DNA from: Chaetorhynchus papuensis
Lineage: Eukaryota; Chordata; Aves; Passeriformes; Rhipiduridae
Reading direction: 5' to 3'
NCBI GenBank assembly: GCA_013396525.1
Contig: VWYX01000119.1
Location: 1,272,968-1,336,967 of the forward strand
DNA length: 64,000 bases
Below, one piece after another: positions 61,801 to 64,000 of the stretch. Positions within the stretch are counted from its first letter, which is position 1, and every line of letters starts with the position of its first letter. Both the position numbers and the translations under genes were made by a program. The notes under the pieces were generated by a model, which was given only the letters and a program-made list of their open reading frames with translations, ran no database searches and was not told the origin of the DNA.

Positions 61801-64000
61801 TAAAATTCCAAACACATTTTATCACTGTTGTCCCCCATTTCAGACCTTCTGTGGCACTTAAAATACATTTTTTTAAAATGTAGATATTTAAAACACATTG
61901 TCACTTCCAAATTCATTTTCAAAACATTCTTCTTCAGAAAAAAAGTATTTCAAACCTGTCATTTCCCAACAGGTATGGCAAAAAGTTACTGAACTACTCA
62001 GCATCTAGAACGTAAGACGGAAAGATAACTGGTACAGCCCCTGATGAAATAAGACATGGACAACAAATTTCTTGCCTATCTCAGGGTGCTAATGAGGAGG
62101 TTTAATTTCCTTCCATCAAGGAAGGAACTTCCTTCCATCTTTTGCCTGCAGTGACAGCACAGCCCACCGTTTGCAGACTTACTACAACTAAACATCTCAA
62201 GTAGCTTTCATTCTAAACATAGGTGAAGGCAGATGCTCAGTGCTACAGAACATTAACTGGGAATAACCAAATACCATGAATTTCTAAATGAACACACACT
62301 TATTTGAAACAACACTGGAAAATGAATGGCAGTGTACTGAAATATTGAAAAGGGATTCCAAGAGAAGAATGAAAGCTTTACCAACATTTTTTTATTAGAA
62401 ACACAGATACACTTATCTTCCTGGAACAGGCATTTTCTGTTCTCAAGGGTATCAAGGGAAAAACATTTCATTTTGAAACAGGAAGTCCTAAGTTAATAAT
62501 TGGTCCAGTTTTTCAGATTTCAGTCCCCCTGGCTGCTACAAAAAGTGTGATCTTAATGTGGTCATATAAAGCCCTGTCCAATGCTTTACAATGCCAAAAC
62601 TACTTCACTCAGGAGTATTTTTCACTCCTAAACAGTTCATCGTACTACGGATGACATAAGAAAATCACCAATTTAACACATGAAAATTCTCTTCAGCAGA
62701 AGCCAAAGCGTGCAAGGAAGAGAATCAACAAAGATTAAAGAGAAATGCAAGTTATTAAAAGATACTTTCCAGGAATACAGAAGTTTTGAAAAAAATACTA
62801 CAAAAAACCCGAAAAGAACCCACCCAAAAAACAAGAACACTTGACTGCAGGTAAGTTGAACAGAACAGCATTTAGATTTCAAATTAGGAGGACAGAGAAC
62901 ACAGATTATAAGAGAAGCGATATTTTAAGCCAACTATTTAACAGGGAAGGCAGATGACAACAGCAAAACTTAATGTCTTCTTTGCTCAAGTCTTCATGAA
63001 ATAATTAATTAGGAAAAATATTTATGGCAATTCATTTTTAGCAAAGAGTCAGAAGTGTAGACTAGAAAAGAAAAATACTAGTTAAATATTTATGCAAGTT
63101 CAATGCATTCAAGTCAGCAGAATGTGACAAAATTGATCCAAATTTCCAGGAAGAACTAGCCAAAGTAATTACTGAACCATGAGAAATAACTGCAGAGATC
63201 TTTTGTAGAAAGATGAGATCACAGGAGACTGAAGTCAGGCAAACAAAAGAAGGACCTTAGATGTTTTTGCTCAAACACTCAAAGGTTTCACAATAAAGCT
63301 GAGCTATTAGGGCAGCTGCTCCCTCCTGCCATGGTTCGTCCTGTTCCCTTCTCCCATACTGACAATCTGGTTCTGCAGCTTGTTTGACCTCTTAGTGAGC
63401 CAATTTTACTGAATCACCTTTCGCTTCAGTTCCCTAGATGAACTAGCTGCTCATCAAGGGGCCAGACAAGCACAAAGGTTATCATCAGCAATTAACCCTT
63501 CCAGCAGCAGCCAGTTACTACATCCACCCAGTCACAGTATGAAGTCTCACACTAGTCTTGAGAGGCAGACAAGTCATCGAACACCGATAACTGCATTACA
63601 GCATTTAACAGTGCAGCCATTTTTCCAGTTCCTAAAGCACCCTAAACTTGCTGGGCAATTCTGAAATATAATGTTTTGAAAAGATGCTTTGGCTGCAGTA
63701 ACTCCACAAGAGTGCAGGAAGTTTGAAATCCCATTCTGGAAGACCAGGTGTCTGGGGAAGGCCTAGCCAAAATTTAATCGCAGTCTGTAAGTAGCCCACA
63801 GTCTGCTACTTGAGTAGTCTCGATCTTGAAACTGTAAGAAGTAACAACTGGCCAGCAGAGATTTGTTTAGAAAAAAGAATCTGACTTCCTTTTGATAACC
63901 AAACTACTTAAAAAGAAAATGATACATGTTACACATCATGATTTCTCTACAGTTTTTGGTACTGTTTTGGCTTACAGCAAACTAATTGAGTCTGCAGGAA
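55808..64000 (-). other. FBXL5 intron 1 (5' end beyond the window), contents
   Basis: At least 8.2 kb with no FBXL5 exon 1, no CpG-rich stretch and no promoter-like sequence. It contains a plus-strand CR1 tail (59,165-59,400) and a (CAAA)n-type A-rich run at about 60,325-60,365. The frames near 59,546-59,785 and 60,965-61,252 have no known motif. A distal alternative promoter cannot be excluded. Confidence 0.6.
59165..59400 (+). mobile_element. CR1 LINE 3' end, plus strand
   Basis: Plus-strand CR1 landmarks run in order: AGAGTTTTTCTCCCACAGTG, GGTTGGCAACTGGAACAGGC and CAAGAAGGCTTTGGACAATG. It ends in ATTCTATGATAAAAAAAAAT and GATTCTATGAA. Antisense to FBXL5. Confidence 0.9.

Larger units (their letters stand above)
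33430..64000 (-). other. FBXL5: FBXL5 gene, exons 2-11
   Basis: Gene span for F-box and leucine-rich repeat protein 5, the substrate receptor of an SCF (SKP1-CUL1) ubiquitin ligase that degrades IRP2 when iron and oxygen are sufficient (established knowledge). Ten minus-strand exons join with consistent phases into 661 residues, equal to human residues 29-691 less a small deletion. The order is hemerythrin-like domain (exons 2-4), F-box (exon 5), acidic linker (exon 6), leucine-rich repeats (exons 7-10) and a C-terminal Cys-rich tail (exon 11). Exon 1, with the start codon and the iron ligand His15, is absent from 55,808-64,000, so intron 1 exceeds 8.2 kb. Confidence 0.97.

Noticed and set aside
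1..64000. tRNA, rRNA, CRISPR, prokaryotic operon or promoter signals
   Set aside because: None seen. The window is spliced vertebrate DNA and both gene starts lie outside it.

Overview
This is vertebrate nuclear DNA, almost certainly from a bird. Coding sequence is split into short exons with GT/AG introns. The interspersed repeats are CR1 LINEs with avian-type 3' ends (ATTCTATGAT-like tails) and I see no mammalian SINEs or L1. The species cannot be named from the sequence. The window holds the 3' parts of two convergent genes and no promoter or CpG-rich first exon.

Region 1 (1-about 31,070, plus strand) is the C-terminal part of CC2D2A, a ciliary transition-zone (MKS/B9 complex) scaffold. 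I reconstructed 22 constitutive coding exons, the first cut by the window edge. All splice phases agree, and together they encode 964 residues and a stop at 30,637. They cover the C2 domain and the degenerate transglutaminase-like (TGL) domain. Intron 14 also holds a frame-preserving 21-nt microexon candidate (22,265-22,285), the most interesting observation in the window.

Region 2 (about 31,070-33,430) is the tail-to-tail intergenic spacer. It contains a decayed CR1 reverse-transcriptase fragment on the minus strand.

Region 3 (about 33,430-64,000, minus strand) is FBXL5, the iron-sensing F-box subunit of the SCF ligase that degrades IRP2. Ten coding exons (family exons 2-11) encode 661 residues from the hemerythrin domain through the F-box and leucine-rich repeats to the C-terminal Cys-rich [2Fe-2S] site. 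Exon 1, with the start codon and one iron ligand, is not visible and should lie beyond 64,000.

The introns hold CR1 fragments, including one nested insertion, short tandem duplications, a long perfect-stem hairpin, older unclassified repeats and A/T-rich low-complexity runs. No tRNA, rRNA, CRISPR or other complete gene was recognised. The two genes are unrelated in function; their adjacency is the usual tetrapod arrangement (established knowledge from memory, human 4p15 and chicken chromosome 4).
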